Shown here: positions 1 to 6,454 of the stretch, in pieces | Layout: every line of letters starts with the position of its first letter | How positions within the stretch are numbered: position 1 is the first letter of the stretch | Source of the DNA: Citrobacter rodentium NBRC 105723 = DSM 16636 | GTDB taxonomy: Bacteria > Pseudomonadota > Gammaproteobacteria > Enterobacterales > Enterobacteriaceae | Direction: 5' to 3' | NCBI RefSeq assembly: GCF_021278985.1 | Contig: NZ_CP082833.1 | Coordinates: forward strand, 558,001-622,000 | Length of the DNA stretch: 64,000 nucleotides | Notes under the pieces: generated by a model | Seen by the model: the letters and a program-made list of their open reading frames with translations, nothing else | Told to the model about the DNA's origin: nothing | The model's database searches: none | Position numbers and translations under genes: made by a program

Positions 1-1
1 T

Positions 2-541
2 CAGCAGGCCACCGACGAGTCGCTGGAGTTTGCTAACTACGGGCCTTTTGAGCTGTTGCAGGCGCGCCAGCTTATTGAAAGCAACATTGCCGAATTCGCC
101 GCCACTCAGGTGACCAAACAGGACATCATGAAACTGATGGCGATCCAGGAACAGGCGCGTAATGAAAAGTGTTTCCGCGACTCGGAATGGGATTTGCAGT
201 TTCACATTCAGGTGGCGCTGGCCACGCAAAACACCGCGCTGGCGGCCATCGTGGAAAAGATGTGGACTCAGCGCAGCCACAACCCGTACTGGAAAAAACT
301 GCACGAGCATATTGACGCGCGCACCGTCGATAACTGGTGCGACGACCACGACAAAATCCTCAAAGCGCTGATTCGCAAAGATCCCAACGCCGCCAAGCTG
401 GCGATGTGGCAGCATCTTGAGAACACCAAAATCATGCTGTTTAATGAAACCAGCGATGATTTCGAGTTTAACGCCGACCGCTATCTTTTTGCCGAAAATC
501 CGGTAGTTCATCTTGATACCGCCGCCAGCGCGGTAAAATAA
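2..541 (+). CDS. exuR: ExuR, hexuronate-responsive repressor, 3' part
   Basis: This is the C-terminal 179 residues of a GntR/FadR-type regulator; the reading frame is open to the left edge, so the N-terminal winged-helix DNA-binding domain lies outside the window. What is visible is the all-helical FCD effector domain (Ile-Glu-Ser-Asn-Ile-Ala-Glu near the start, then a conserved His-containing helix with Asp-Leu-Gln-Phe-His). The sequence matches my recall of E. coli ExuR, which represses exuT, uxaCA and uxuAB until glucuronate or galacturonate binds. The downstream neighbours yqjA and mzrA are those found in E. coli. A stem-loop follows the stop codon. Confidence 0.93.
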   Translation, partial: QQATDESLEFANYGPFELLQARQLIESNIAEFAATQVTKQDIMKLMAIQEQARNEKCFRDSEWDLQFHIQVALATQNTALAAIVEKMWTQRSHNPYWKKLHEHIDARTVDNWCDDHDKILKALIRKDPNAAKLAMWQHLENTKIMLFNETSDDFEFNADRYLFAENPVVHLDTAASAVK

Positions 542-556
542 CCCGTCTCGATTCAG

Positions 557-580
557 CAGGCGCCTCGTTGCGCCTGTTTT
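557..580 (+). terminator. Intrinsic terminator of exuR
   Basis: A 7-bp GC-rich stem (CAGGCGC at 557-563 pairing with GCGCCTG at 570-576), a 6-base loop and four T residues follow the exuR stop codon by 16 bases. Confidence 0.8.
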
Positions 581-885
581 GCCGACAGTAAGCGAAAGAT
601 ATAAAGTGTCAGCCTGTGTAAATCCTCTCGCCTCACCTCCCGTCGATCAGCAAAATCAGCTTTCAGGGACATGTAATTTCTATAACGGACTTCGTTGACC
701 TTTGTTACAATTAGATGCAAATCGAATTCAGGTTTGTTAGTGCTTGCTTACTTCACAACTTAACAGGGACGAGTTCAGGCCGTGAGTTTGCGTTGTCCGC
801 CTCCAGTACCAATAAGATAAAAATCATGCGGCGCAGTAAACTCCTGAAACCGGCGTGACGTTAACCGATTCACCAGGAATACTGA
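581..885 (+). promoter_or_regulatory. Upstream region of yqjA-mzrA
   Basis: About 300 non-coding bases between the exuR terminator and yqjA. The yqjA-mzrA promoter must lie here. In E. coli this operon is under CpxR control, but I could not place a confident CpxR box or a good -35/-10 pair. The bases ahead of yqjA contain CAGGA at a suitable ribosome-binding distance. Confidence 0.5.
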
Positions 886-1548
886 ATGGAACTTTTGACT
901 CAATTACTGCATGCCCTGTGGGCGCAGGATTTTGAAACTCTGGCCAATCCCTCAATGATTGGCATGCTGTATTTTGTTTTATTTATGATTCTGTTCCTGG
1001 AAAACGGGCTGCTACCGGCGGCCTTTTTACCCGGCGACAGTCTGCTGGTGTTAGTCGGCGTTCTGATTGCGAAGGGCGCGATGGGCTACCCGCAAACCAT
1101 TCTGTTGCTGACCGTTGCGGCCAGCCTCGGCTGCTGGCTGAGCTATATCCAGGGACGATGGCTGGGCAATACCCGCATCGTGCAAAACTGGTTGTCGCAT
1201 CTGCCTGCGCACTATCATCAGCGCGCCCACCATCTGTTTCATAAGCACGGACTTTCGGCGCTGCTGATTGGCCGTTTCATCGCTTTCGTCCGTACCCTGC
1301 TGCCGACCATCGCAGGGCTTTCGGGGCTTAATAATGCGCGCTTTCAGTTCTTTAACTGGATGAGCGGGCTGCTGTGGGTATTGATCTTAACCACGCTGGG
1401 ATACCTGCTGGGCAAGACGCCGGTCTTTCTGAAATACGAAGATCAGCTGATGTCATGCCTGATGCTGCTGCCGGTGGTGCTGCTGTTTTTTGGCCTCGGC
1501 GGTTCCCTGGTGGTGCTATGGAAAAAGAAATATGGAAATCGAGGGTAA
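886..1548 (+). CDS. yqjA: YqjA, DedA-family inner-membrane protein
   Basis: A 220-residue polytopic membrane protein of the DedA/VTT family. It carries the family signature: an acidic residue in the first hydrophobic stretch (Leu-Glu-Asn-Gly), the Pro-Gly-Asp-Ser-Leu motif near residue 50, and the Gly-Arg-Phe-Ile-(x)n-Arg-Thr-Leu-Pro region near residues 129-142, where the arginines are needed for function. In E. coli YqjA and its paralogue YghB are redundant, proton-motive-force-dependent proteins required for envelope integrity and drug and alkaline tolerance. It is followed after three bases by mzrA, indicating co-transcription. Length equals that of the E. coli protein. Confidence 0.95.
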   Translation: MELLTQLLHALWAQDFETLANPSMIGMLYFVLFMILFLENGLLPAAFLPGDSLLVLVGVLIAKGAMGYPQTILLLTVAASLGCWLSYIQGRWLGNTRIVQNWLSHLPAHYHQRAHHLFHKHGLSALLIGRFIAFVRTLLPTIAGLSGLNNARFQFFNWMSGLLWVLILTTLGYLLGKTPVFLKYEDQLMSCLMLLPVVLLFFGLGGSLVVLWKKKYGNRG

Positions 1549-1551
1549 AGG

Positions 1552-1935
1552 ATGCGTAAACCACGCGTAACGCTCAGACACCTTGCCTGGAGCACAATGC
1601 TGCTGATGGTGCTGGGTACCGGGATGCTGTTCTGGTCTGCCGTACGTCAGCAGGAGTCGACGCTGGCGATCCGCTCCATACATCAGGGCGCCAGCATGCC
1701 GGACGGATTCTCTATCTGGCATCATCTGGATGCCCACGGCATTCGTTTTAAAAGTATTACGCCCGAAAATGACACGCTGCTGATCACTTTCGATTCCAGC
1801 GCGCAGAGCGCCGCCGCCAAAGCGGTGCTCGACAAAACGCTCCCCCGCGGCTACATCATCGCCCAGCGGGAGAATGCCAGCCAGGCCGTCCAGTGGCTGT
1901 CACGTTTACGCGACGCCCCTCACCGGATGGGATAA
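1552..1935 (+). CDS. mzrA: MzrA, modulator of EnvZ/OmpR
   Basis: A 127-residue small inner-membrane protein with one N-terminal transmembrane segment (about residues 12-30) and a periplasmic domain. In E. coli MzrA (YqjB) binds the sensor kinase EnvZ and links the CpxA/CpxR envelope-stress response to OmpR phosphorylation. The start codon lies three bases after the yqjA stop, so the pair is translationally close and probably one operon. Length and N-terminus (Met-Arg-Lys-Pro-Arg) agree with the known family. A terminator hairpin follows. Confidence 0.92.
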   Translation: MRKPRVTLRHLAWSTMLLMVLGTGMLFWSAVRQQESTLAIRSIHQGASMPDGFSIWHHLDAHGIRFKSITPENDTLLITFDSSAQSAAAKAVLDKTLPRGYIIAQRENASQAVQWLSRLRDAPHRMG

Positions 1936-2000
1936 TTTCCAGGAATCCGAATCATATCACCCGCTTTGGTGATTTCACCGTTACTGTCTATGCTTAATAA

Positions 2001-2025
2001 AGCGGTGGCTTCAGCCATCGCTTTT
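2001..2025 (+). terminator. Terminator after yqjA-mzrA
   Basis: AGCGGTGGC (2001-2009) pairs with GCCATCGCT (2014-2022) around a TTCA tetraloop and is followed by a short T run. One G-T pair is present. Confidence 0.75.
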
Positions 2026-2083
2026 GCAAACTGGATTCTCGTTTCCGAATACACGGAATCGAATCACAATGGAAGGTTCAAGT

Positions 2084-2452
2084 ATGAAATACCGCATCGC
2101 TTTAGCTATTACCCTTTTCGCTCTCAGTGCAGGCAGCTACGCTAACACGCTCTGTCAGGAGAAAGAGCAGGATATTCAGCGGGAAATCAGCTACGCCGAA
2201 AAGCACAATAATCAACACCGTATCGATGGGCTGAAGAAAGCGCTAAGTGAAGTCAAAGCTAACTGCAGCGACAGCAAACTTCGCGCCGATCATCAGGAAA
2301 AAATCGCTGAGCAGAAAGAAGAGATCGCTGAACGCAAACAGGATCTCATTGAGGCGCAGCAAAAAGGCGATGCGGACAAAATTGCCAAACGTGAACGCAA
2401 ACTGGCGGAAGCGCAGGCTGAGCTGAAAGAACTGGAAGCTCGCAAATATTAA
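2084..2452 (+). CDS. yqjC: YqjC, DUF1090 periplasmic protein
   Basis: A 122-residue protein with a Sec signal peptide (Lys-Tyr-Arg, a hydrophobic core, cleavage near Ser-Tyr-Ala-Asn) and a highly charged, Lys/Glu-rich coiled coil over residues 30-122. Two cysteines (in Leu-Cys-Gln and Asn-Cys-Ser) could form a disulfide. It belongs to DUF1090; the molecular role is not established. I chose the ATG at 2084, preceded by GGAAGG, rather than the upstream in-frame ATG, because it places the signal peptide at the N-terminus. It is the first gene of the yqjCDEK cluster. Confidence 0.9.
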   Translation: MKYRIALAITLFALSAGSYANTLCQEKEQDIQREISYAEKHNNQHRIDGLKKALSEVKANCSDSKLRADHQEKIAEQKEEIAERKQDLIEAQQKGDADKIAKRERKLAEAQAELKELEARKY

Positions 2453-2486
2453 GTCACCTAACCCCTTACTCACCTGGAGAAAAACT

Positions 2487-2792
2487 ATGTCGAAAGATAC
2501 AACATCGGAACATCTGCGCGCTGAGTTGAAATCCCTGACCGATACGCTGGAAGAGGTGCTGAATTCCTCAGGCGAAAAATCGAAAGAAGAGTTGAGTAAG
2601 ATTCGTAGTAAAGCGGAACGCGCCCTGAAAGAGAGCCGCTACCGTCTGGGTGAAACCGGCGATGCCATTGCCCGTCAGACCCGTGAAGCGGCCTCGCGAG
2701 CGGATGATTATGTGCGCGAGAATCCGTGGGCGGGCGTAGGTATCGGCGCCGCGGTTGGCGTAGTGCTGGGCATGCTGCTGTCGCGTCGCTGA
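2487..2792 (+). CDS. yqjD: YqjD, ribosome-associated membrane protein (ElaB/YgaM family)
   Basis: A 101-residue protein with a long N-terminal amphipathic helix rich in Lys/Glu and a C-terminal glycine-rich transmembrane segment (Gly-Val-Gly-Ile-Gly-Ala-Ala-Val-Gly-Val) ending in Ser-Arg-Arg. In E. coli YqjD is tail-anchored, binds 70S ribosomes in stationary phase and is induced by RpoS; paralogues are ElaB and YgaM. An AGGAG-like site (CCTGGAG) lies ahead of the ATG. yqjE starts two bases after the stop. Confidence 0.93.
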   Translation: MSKDTTSEHLRAELKSLTDTLEEVLNSSGEKSKEELSKIRSKAERALKESRYRLGETGDAIARQTREAASRADDYVRENPWAGVGIGAAVGVVLGMLLSRR

Positions 2793-2794
2793 TT

Positions 2795-3199
2795 ATGGCG
2801 GATTCTCAACACGCGCAAGGGCCCGGTAAAAGCGTTCTGGGCATCGGGCAGCGGATTGTCTCGATTCTGGTAGAGATGGTGGAAACCCGTCTGCGTCTGG
2901 CGGTGGTTGAGCTTGAGGAAGAAAAGGCTAACCTCTTTCAGCTGCTGCTGATGCTGGGGCTGACCATGCTTTTCGCTGCATTTGGCTTAATGAGCCTGAT
3001 GGTGCTGATCATCTGGGCAATTGACCCGCAGTATCGGCTTAATGCGATGATCGCCACCACGGTCGTGCTGCTGGTGCTGGCGCTGATTGGCGGCATATGG
3101 TCGCTGCGCAAAGCGCGCCAGTCCAGCCTGCTGCGTCATACGCGCCACGAACTGGCGAATGACCGGCAAATTCTCGAGGAGGAGAGCCGTGAGCGGTAA
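2795..3199 (+). CDS. yqjE: YqjE, phage_holin_3_6-type membrane protein
   Basis: A 134-residue inner-membrane protein with two strong hydrophobic stretches (about residues 47-75 and 82-105) and basic, soluble ends. It belongs to the YqjE/putative actinobacterial holin-X family (DUF1469). Its role is unknown; it always sits between yqjD and yqjK. I chose the ATG at 2795, two bases after the yqjD stop; a longer upstream extension would run through the yqjD transmembrane coding sequence in another frame. Its 3' end overlaps yqjK by 11 bases. Confidence 0.88.
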   Translation: MADSQHAQGPGKSVLGIGQRIVSILVEMVETRLRLAVVELEEEKANLFQLLLMLGLTMLFAAFGLMSLMVLIIWAIDPQYRLNAMIATTVVLLVLALIGGIWSLRKARQSSLLRHTRHELANDRQILEEESRER

Positions 3200-3473
3200 A
3201 GTCGAACGTGCGCAGCGTAAGGCCCGACTGCTTAGCGAGATCCAGCAGCAAAGGCTGGATCTTTCGGCCAGCCGCCGCGACTGGCTGGAAGCCACGGGCG
3301 CTTACGATCGGGGCTGGAATACGTTGCTGAGCCTGCGCTCCTGGGCGCTGGTCGGCAGCAGCGTGATGGCGATCTGGACCGTACGTCATCCGAATATGCT
3401 GGTACGCTGGGCAAGACGCGGATTCGGGGCGTGGACCGCCTGGCGTTTGTTTAAAAAGACGCTGAATTCGTAG
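3189..3473 (+). CDS. yqjK: YqjK-like family protein
   Basis: A 94-residue, strongly basic protein starting with a GTG that overlaps the end of yqjE; a GGAGAG ribosome-binding site lies inside yqjE just upstream. It has an N-terminal charged helix, one hydrophobic segment near residues 46-62 (Ser-Trp-Ala-Leu-Val-Gly-Ser-Ser) and a C-terminal basic, Trp-rich tail. It belongs to the YqjK family; no function is known. Overlap and order show co-expression with yqjD and yqjE. Confidence 0.87.
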   Translation: MSGKVERAQRKARLLSEIQQQRLDLSASRRDWLEATGAYDRGWNTLLSLRSWALVGSSVMAIWTVRHPNMLVRWARRGFGAWTAWRLFKKTLNS

Positions 3474-3487
3474 GCAGGCTTCTTTCT

Positions 3488-3522
3488 GCCCGATGGCGCT
3501 TCGCTTATCGGGCCTACAAGGT
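3488..3522. repeat. REP-like palindromic element
   Basis: GCCCGATGGCGC, a short loop and the inverse arm ending in ATCGGGCCTACAA form the usual enterobacterial REP hairpin, placed between yqjK and yqjF. Confidence 0.75.
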
Positions 3523-3707
3523 GAGTCGTCAATTGGCAACGCCTTTTATTAGCATCAAAATTCTTGAAGAAATTTGACAGTTTTCCTTGCTAACAATTCT
3601 TATTCCTCACATCTATGATTCTCTCCATCGACAGCAATGACGTGAAAGTCCGCGGAATTGCGCTAAAAAACAAAACAGCAGCCGGAACGGTTTTCCTGGA
3701 GAGTAAA

Positions 3708-4100
3708 ATGAAAAAATTAGAAGATGTTGGTATCCTGGTCGCGCGTATTCTGATGCCAGTCCTGTTTATTACCGCAGGCTGGGGAAAAATCACCGCTTAC
3801 GCAGGTACCCAACAATACATGGAAGCCATGGGCGTGCCTGGCATGATATTGCCGCTGGTTATCCTGCTTGAGTTTGGCGGCGGTCTGGCGATTCTGTTCG
3901 GTTTCCTCACCCGCACCACCGCGCTGTTTACCGCAGGCTTCACTCTGCTGACCGCGTTTATCTTTCACAGCAACTTTGCCGAAGGCGTTAACTCGCTGAT
4001 GTTCATGAAAAACATGACTATCGCAGGCGGCTTCCTGCTGCTGGCTATCACCGGTCCGGGCGCGTTCAGTATCGACCGCGTTCTGAATAAAAAGTGGTAA
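3708..4100 (+). CDS. yqjF: YqjF, DoxX-family inner-membrane protein
   Basis: A 130-residue membrane protein with four predicted transmembrane segments and the DoxX signature (Gly-Trp-Gly-Lys in the first helix, Glu-Phe-Gly-Gly-Gly in the third region). In E. coli YqjF belongs to the YhaJ regulon and responds to aromatic breakdown products such as those from dinitrotoluene. I chose the ATG at 3708, preceded by GGAGAG, because the upstream in-frame extension is not membrane-like. A strong terminator follows. The next gene in relatives, yqjG, is broken here. Confidence 0.92.
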   Translation: MKKLEDVGILVARILMPVLFITAGWGKITAYAGTQQYMEAMGVPGMILPLVILLEFGGGLAILFGFLTRTTALFTAGFTLLTAFIFHSNFAEGVNSLMFMKNMTIAGGFLLLAITGPGAFSIDRVLNKKW

Positions 4101-4122
4101 TCACGCTATACTTTATGAACGT

Positions 4123-4149
4123 AAAACGAGGAGGCATCTCCTCGTTTTT
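4123..4149 (+). terminator. Terminator of yqjF
   Basis: AAAACGAGGAG (4123-4133) pairs with CTCCTCGTTTT (4138-4148) around a GCAT loop; the T run makes this a textbook intrinsic terminator, possibly bidirectional. Confidence 0.88.
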
Positions 4150-4221
4150 GCTATCCATACCCAACGGTTCTGGCGTTGCTTCAGGGCGGCCTGAGTGGCA
4201 AAAGGTATAAAGGAGAGAAAA

Positions 4222-4260
4222 ATGGGGCAACGAATTGACGGCGTCTGGCATGACACCTGG
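4222..4260 (+). pseudogene. yqjG: yqjG 5' fragment (first 13 codons)
   Basis: The start of glutathionyl-hydroquinone reductase YqjG: ATG at 4222 after an AAAGGAG site, then Gly-Gln-Arg-Ile-Asp-Gly-Val-Trp-His-Asp-Thr-Trp, which is the family N-terminus. Similarity stops exactly at 4260. The next recognisable YqjG sequence begins near 25222, at the position equivalent to about residue 125. An island of about 21 kb therefore sits inside yqjG and some 110 codons, including the thioredoxin-fold active-site Cys-Pro, are gone. Confidence 0.9.
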
Positions 4261-4376
4261 CCCCTCACACTTTTTCTCTCTGGTATAATACCCACATTTG
4301 ATCTCTCAAAAATATTTCGAGTAATGATACAAAGCCTCCTGCCTCAAAGTGAATTTAGGATCGATGGGAGGTTACT

Positions 4377-4571
4377 ATGTCTGTACGTTATTTAAACGCC
4401 GGAGATATGTTTATTGAGGCAACACTTGCCCTTAGCCTGTCTAAAGATGGTGAGAACTTAACATCCAGGAACAAGGATGGCATACATCTTAAAAATATGT
4501 ACCTCCTATTTGATTCACAAGATCGCCCAATTAATGCTGCCTGTAGTGATGTGATGGACGCCCTTTCCTGA
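4377..4571 (+). CDS. Small hypothetical protein
   Basis: A 64-residue open frame with a GGGAGG ribosome-binding site at proper distance from its ATG. No signal peptide or membrane segment is seen; the composition is ordinary and I recognise no family. It lies just inside the left border of the island, followed by the IS110 remnant. It may be a remnant of a larger gene or a genuine small gene; I cannot tell. Confidence 0.4.
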   Translation: MSVRYLNAGDMFIEATLALSLSKDGENLTSRNKDGIHLKNMYLLFDSQDRPINAACSDVMDALS

Positions 4572-4623
4572 AGCAGCCAGTGCCATACTTTTACTCTCAG
4601 CGTTTGCTACGGGAGTAAATCAC

Positions 4624-5146
4624 ATGAGCACGATTAGAGTTGTTGGTATTGGTATCGCCAAATCAATTTTCAGGTCTGCGTCTGGATGGTCTATGGCTCC
4701 GTCGCATGGCACAAAAAGTCTCTCGTTCTTAATTGCCGGATAATATCCGACAGTTTGAACCTGGAACTCTTGTTGCTATGGAAGCCTGCGCCACTTCGCA
4801 TTTCCGGTGGTGAACCTTCGCATCTATGGGCTATTGCGTCAGACTCACCCCAGCACAACACGTAAAAGCTTTTGTCCGTAGTCAGAAAAATGATGCCAAT
4901 GATACACTGGCAATTTGCGAGACAGCATTTCGCCCCGGTATTCATTTTTTCTGTAAAGACCACAGAACAGCAGGATATCAAGGCGCTTCGGAGCACTCGT
5001 CAACCGATGGTTGAGCAGAGAACGGCGCTGGCTAACCAGCCGCGTTCTCTGCTTGCTGAATATGGCTTCACTATTCCTGTCGGGATCTTGAGTCTCCAGC
5101 AACAATTACCGAAGTTGGTTGAAGATGCCTCAAACAGCCTGACATG
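4624..5146 (+). pseudogene. IS110-family transposase remnant, N-terminal part
   Basis: Read across frames, the stretch encodes the N-terminal (DEDD catalytic) part of an IS110-type transposase. It shows Gly-Ile-Ala-Lys-Ser followed by a frameshifted Phe-Gln-Val-Cys-Val-Trp-Met, then Val-Ala-Met-Glu-Ala-Cys-Ala, then Val-Lys-Ala-Phe-Val-Arg-Ser-Gln-Lys-Asn-Asp-Ala-Asn-Asp, and a long helical stretch ending in Val-Glu-Asp-Ala-Ser-Asn-Ser-Leu-Thr. Several frameshifts break it. It stops at about 5146, where an IS3-type sequence in the opposite direction begins, so the C-terminal half was removed. It is inactive. Confidence 0.75.
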
Positions 5147-5159
5147 CACTCTTGTTTTA

Positions 5160-5788
5160 GAGTTTTTCCGGTATCGGTTTTCCGATTCGTTTGGGGGTAA
5201 CCCACCGTTATATTTATGCGGTCTGAGCGCACTGTAATACCCAACGATATAGTTCGTTATGGCGTGGGCTGCATCGCTGAAGTTTATGTAACCCGTCACC
5301 GGTACCCATTCATTCTTCAGGCTCCTGAAGAAGCGCTCCATCGCGCTGTTATCCCGGCGGTTTCCACGTCGACTCATACTCTGTTTGATTCGGTTCCGTC
5401 ACAGTAACTGCCTGAACTGTCTGCTTGTGTTATGGCTCCCCTGGACGCTATGGAACATCACTCCAACGGGCTTACCGCGCGTTTCCCATGCCATTTCCAG
5501 CGCCTTCATGGTGCGTCTGCTGTCCGGCGAGAACGACATTGCCCAGCCCACTGCTTTTCTTGCGAATAAGTCGAGAACAACGGCGAGGTACGCCCGGCGC
5601 TTACCTGTCCAGATACCGGTCACATCACCGCACCCCACCTGGTCTGGCTCTGTCACTGCGAACTGCCGCTCAGGGTGTTTCGGGATTGCGACGTGCTCAT
5701 AGCCACCACGTTTATACCGATGAGCCGGCTGCTGACAACTGACCAGCCCCGGTTCTTTCATTAGCCTGCCAGCAAGCCAGCGCCCCAT
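5160..5788 (-). pseudogene. IS3-family transposase orfB remnant (DDE)
   Basis: Two minus-strand pieces (5399-5788 and 5000-5377) form one rve-type integrase domain. The first has Asp-Val-Thr-Gly-Ile-Trp-Thr-Gly-Lys-Arg and Tyr-Leu-Ala-Val-Val-Leu-Asp-Leu-Phe-Ala-Arg. The second has Ser-Arg-Arg-Gly-Asn-Arg-Arg-Asp-Asn-Ser-Ala-Met-Glu, which carries the catalytic Glu. A TGA now interrupts Arg-Gln-Leu-Leu-(stop)-Arg-Asn-Arg-Ile, where Trp is expected, so no functional transposase can be made. Confidence 0.75.
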
Positions 5789-5789
5789 C

Positions 5790-5990
5790 TTTTTGGTGTT
5801 TTTCCCTGTCGCTCATCACGCAACTGCTTCATCTATCGCGTCAATGTGGAAAGGCCGGTATCCATAGCACTGGCTGCATCTGCAACGGTGTAGTTCTGAT
5901 CAAGGACCAGTTGAGCGGATTCGCGTTTAAATTCTGCGCTGAAATTTCTTCTTTTCACTGGAGCACCTGTAATGTTCTGAGGTGAGCATA
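5790..5990 (-). pseudogene. IS3-family orfA remnant
   Basis: On the minus strand an ATG near 5960 starts Met-Lys-Arg-Arg-Asn-Phe-Ser-Ala-Glu-Phe-Lys-Arg-Glu-Ser-Ala-Gln-Leu, followed by Val-Ala-Asp-Ala-Ala-Ser-Ala-Met, the helix-turn-helix start of an IS3-family OrfA. The remainder is short and interrupted before orfB. Confidence 0.7.
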
Positions 5991-6029
5991 TCACCTCTGT
6001 TCAGGTGGCCAAATTCGTATGCCACTACA

Positions 6030-6454
6030 AGATGAATCACTAACAACTACCCCATTAAAAGAAATAGAGCGTTTTTGAGCGATTAGGTACCCCTCCCGTC
6101 GGGAGAAAATGATTTAAATATTTAATAAGGAATAAGGAATAAGGAATAAGGAATAAGGAATAAGGAATAAGGAATAAGGAATAAGGAATAAAAAAGCCAT
6201 TAATTTTGATTATGATAAGTTACTACTGTAAATAATCCTAAAGTTAATTATAAATTATCAGTAAAAACTGTCAGGTAATGATGTTAATTATACTCTTTAC
6301 AAATCAAAGTTGTTCTGATATAAAAATCATTAAAGATGAGAAACAACTATGGGATATAATATCATAATTTGTGGCTTATATACATATTTTCGCACGATTT
6401 ACCTTCAGCCCTAACATTTGATAGCAAACATGATCACTTTCAAACGAGGACAAA
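6030..6454 (+). promoter_or_regulatory. AT-rich upstream region of the first toxin gene
   Basis: A 425-base AT-rich stretch with no gene. It contains the 7-bp tandem repeat (separate entry) and a perfect TATAAT at 6355-6360, about 95 bases ahead of the start codon, without a good -35. A GAGGA ribosome-binding site lies just before the ATG at 6455. The promoter of the downstream gene is probably here, which would suit activation by a factor or silencing by H-NS. That is inference from base composition. Confidence 0.5.
6124..6190 (+). repeat. 7-bp tandem repeat, about nine copies of AATAAGG
   Basis: A clean run of the unit AATAAGG, about nine perfect copies, lies about 265 bases upstream of the 1126-residue toxin-like gene. 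Perfect short repeats like this change length by strand slippage and are used elsewhere to vary promoter activity. It is not in a coding frame here. Confidence 0.95.

Larger units (their letters stand above)
5147..6029 (-). mobile_element. IS3-family insertion sequence remnant
   Basis: The minus strand carries orfA and orfB remnants of an IS3-family element. Its outer end at 6029 reads TGTAGTGGC on the minus strand, a typical terminal repeat start. The other end, near 5147, abuts the cut IS110 gene and has no convincing partner repeat, so that end is probably truncated. OrfB is broken by a nonsense codon and other damage. Together with the IS110 debris it separates the island edge from the first toxin gene. 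Confidence 0.7.

Noticed and set aside
6124..6190. Possible CRISPR-like array
   Set aside because: The repeat is a contiguous 7-bp microsatellite with no spacers.
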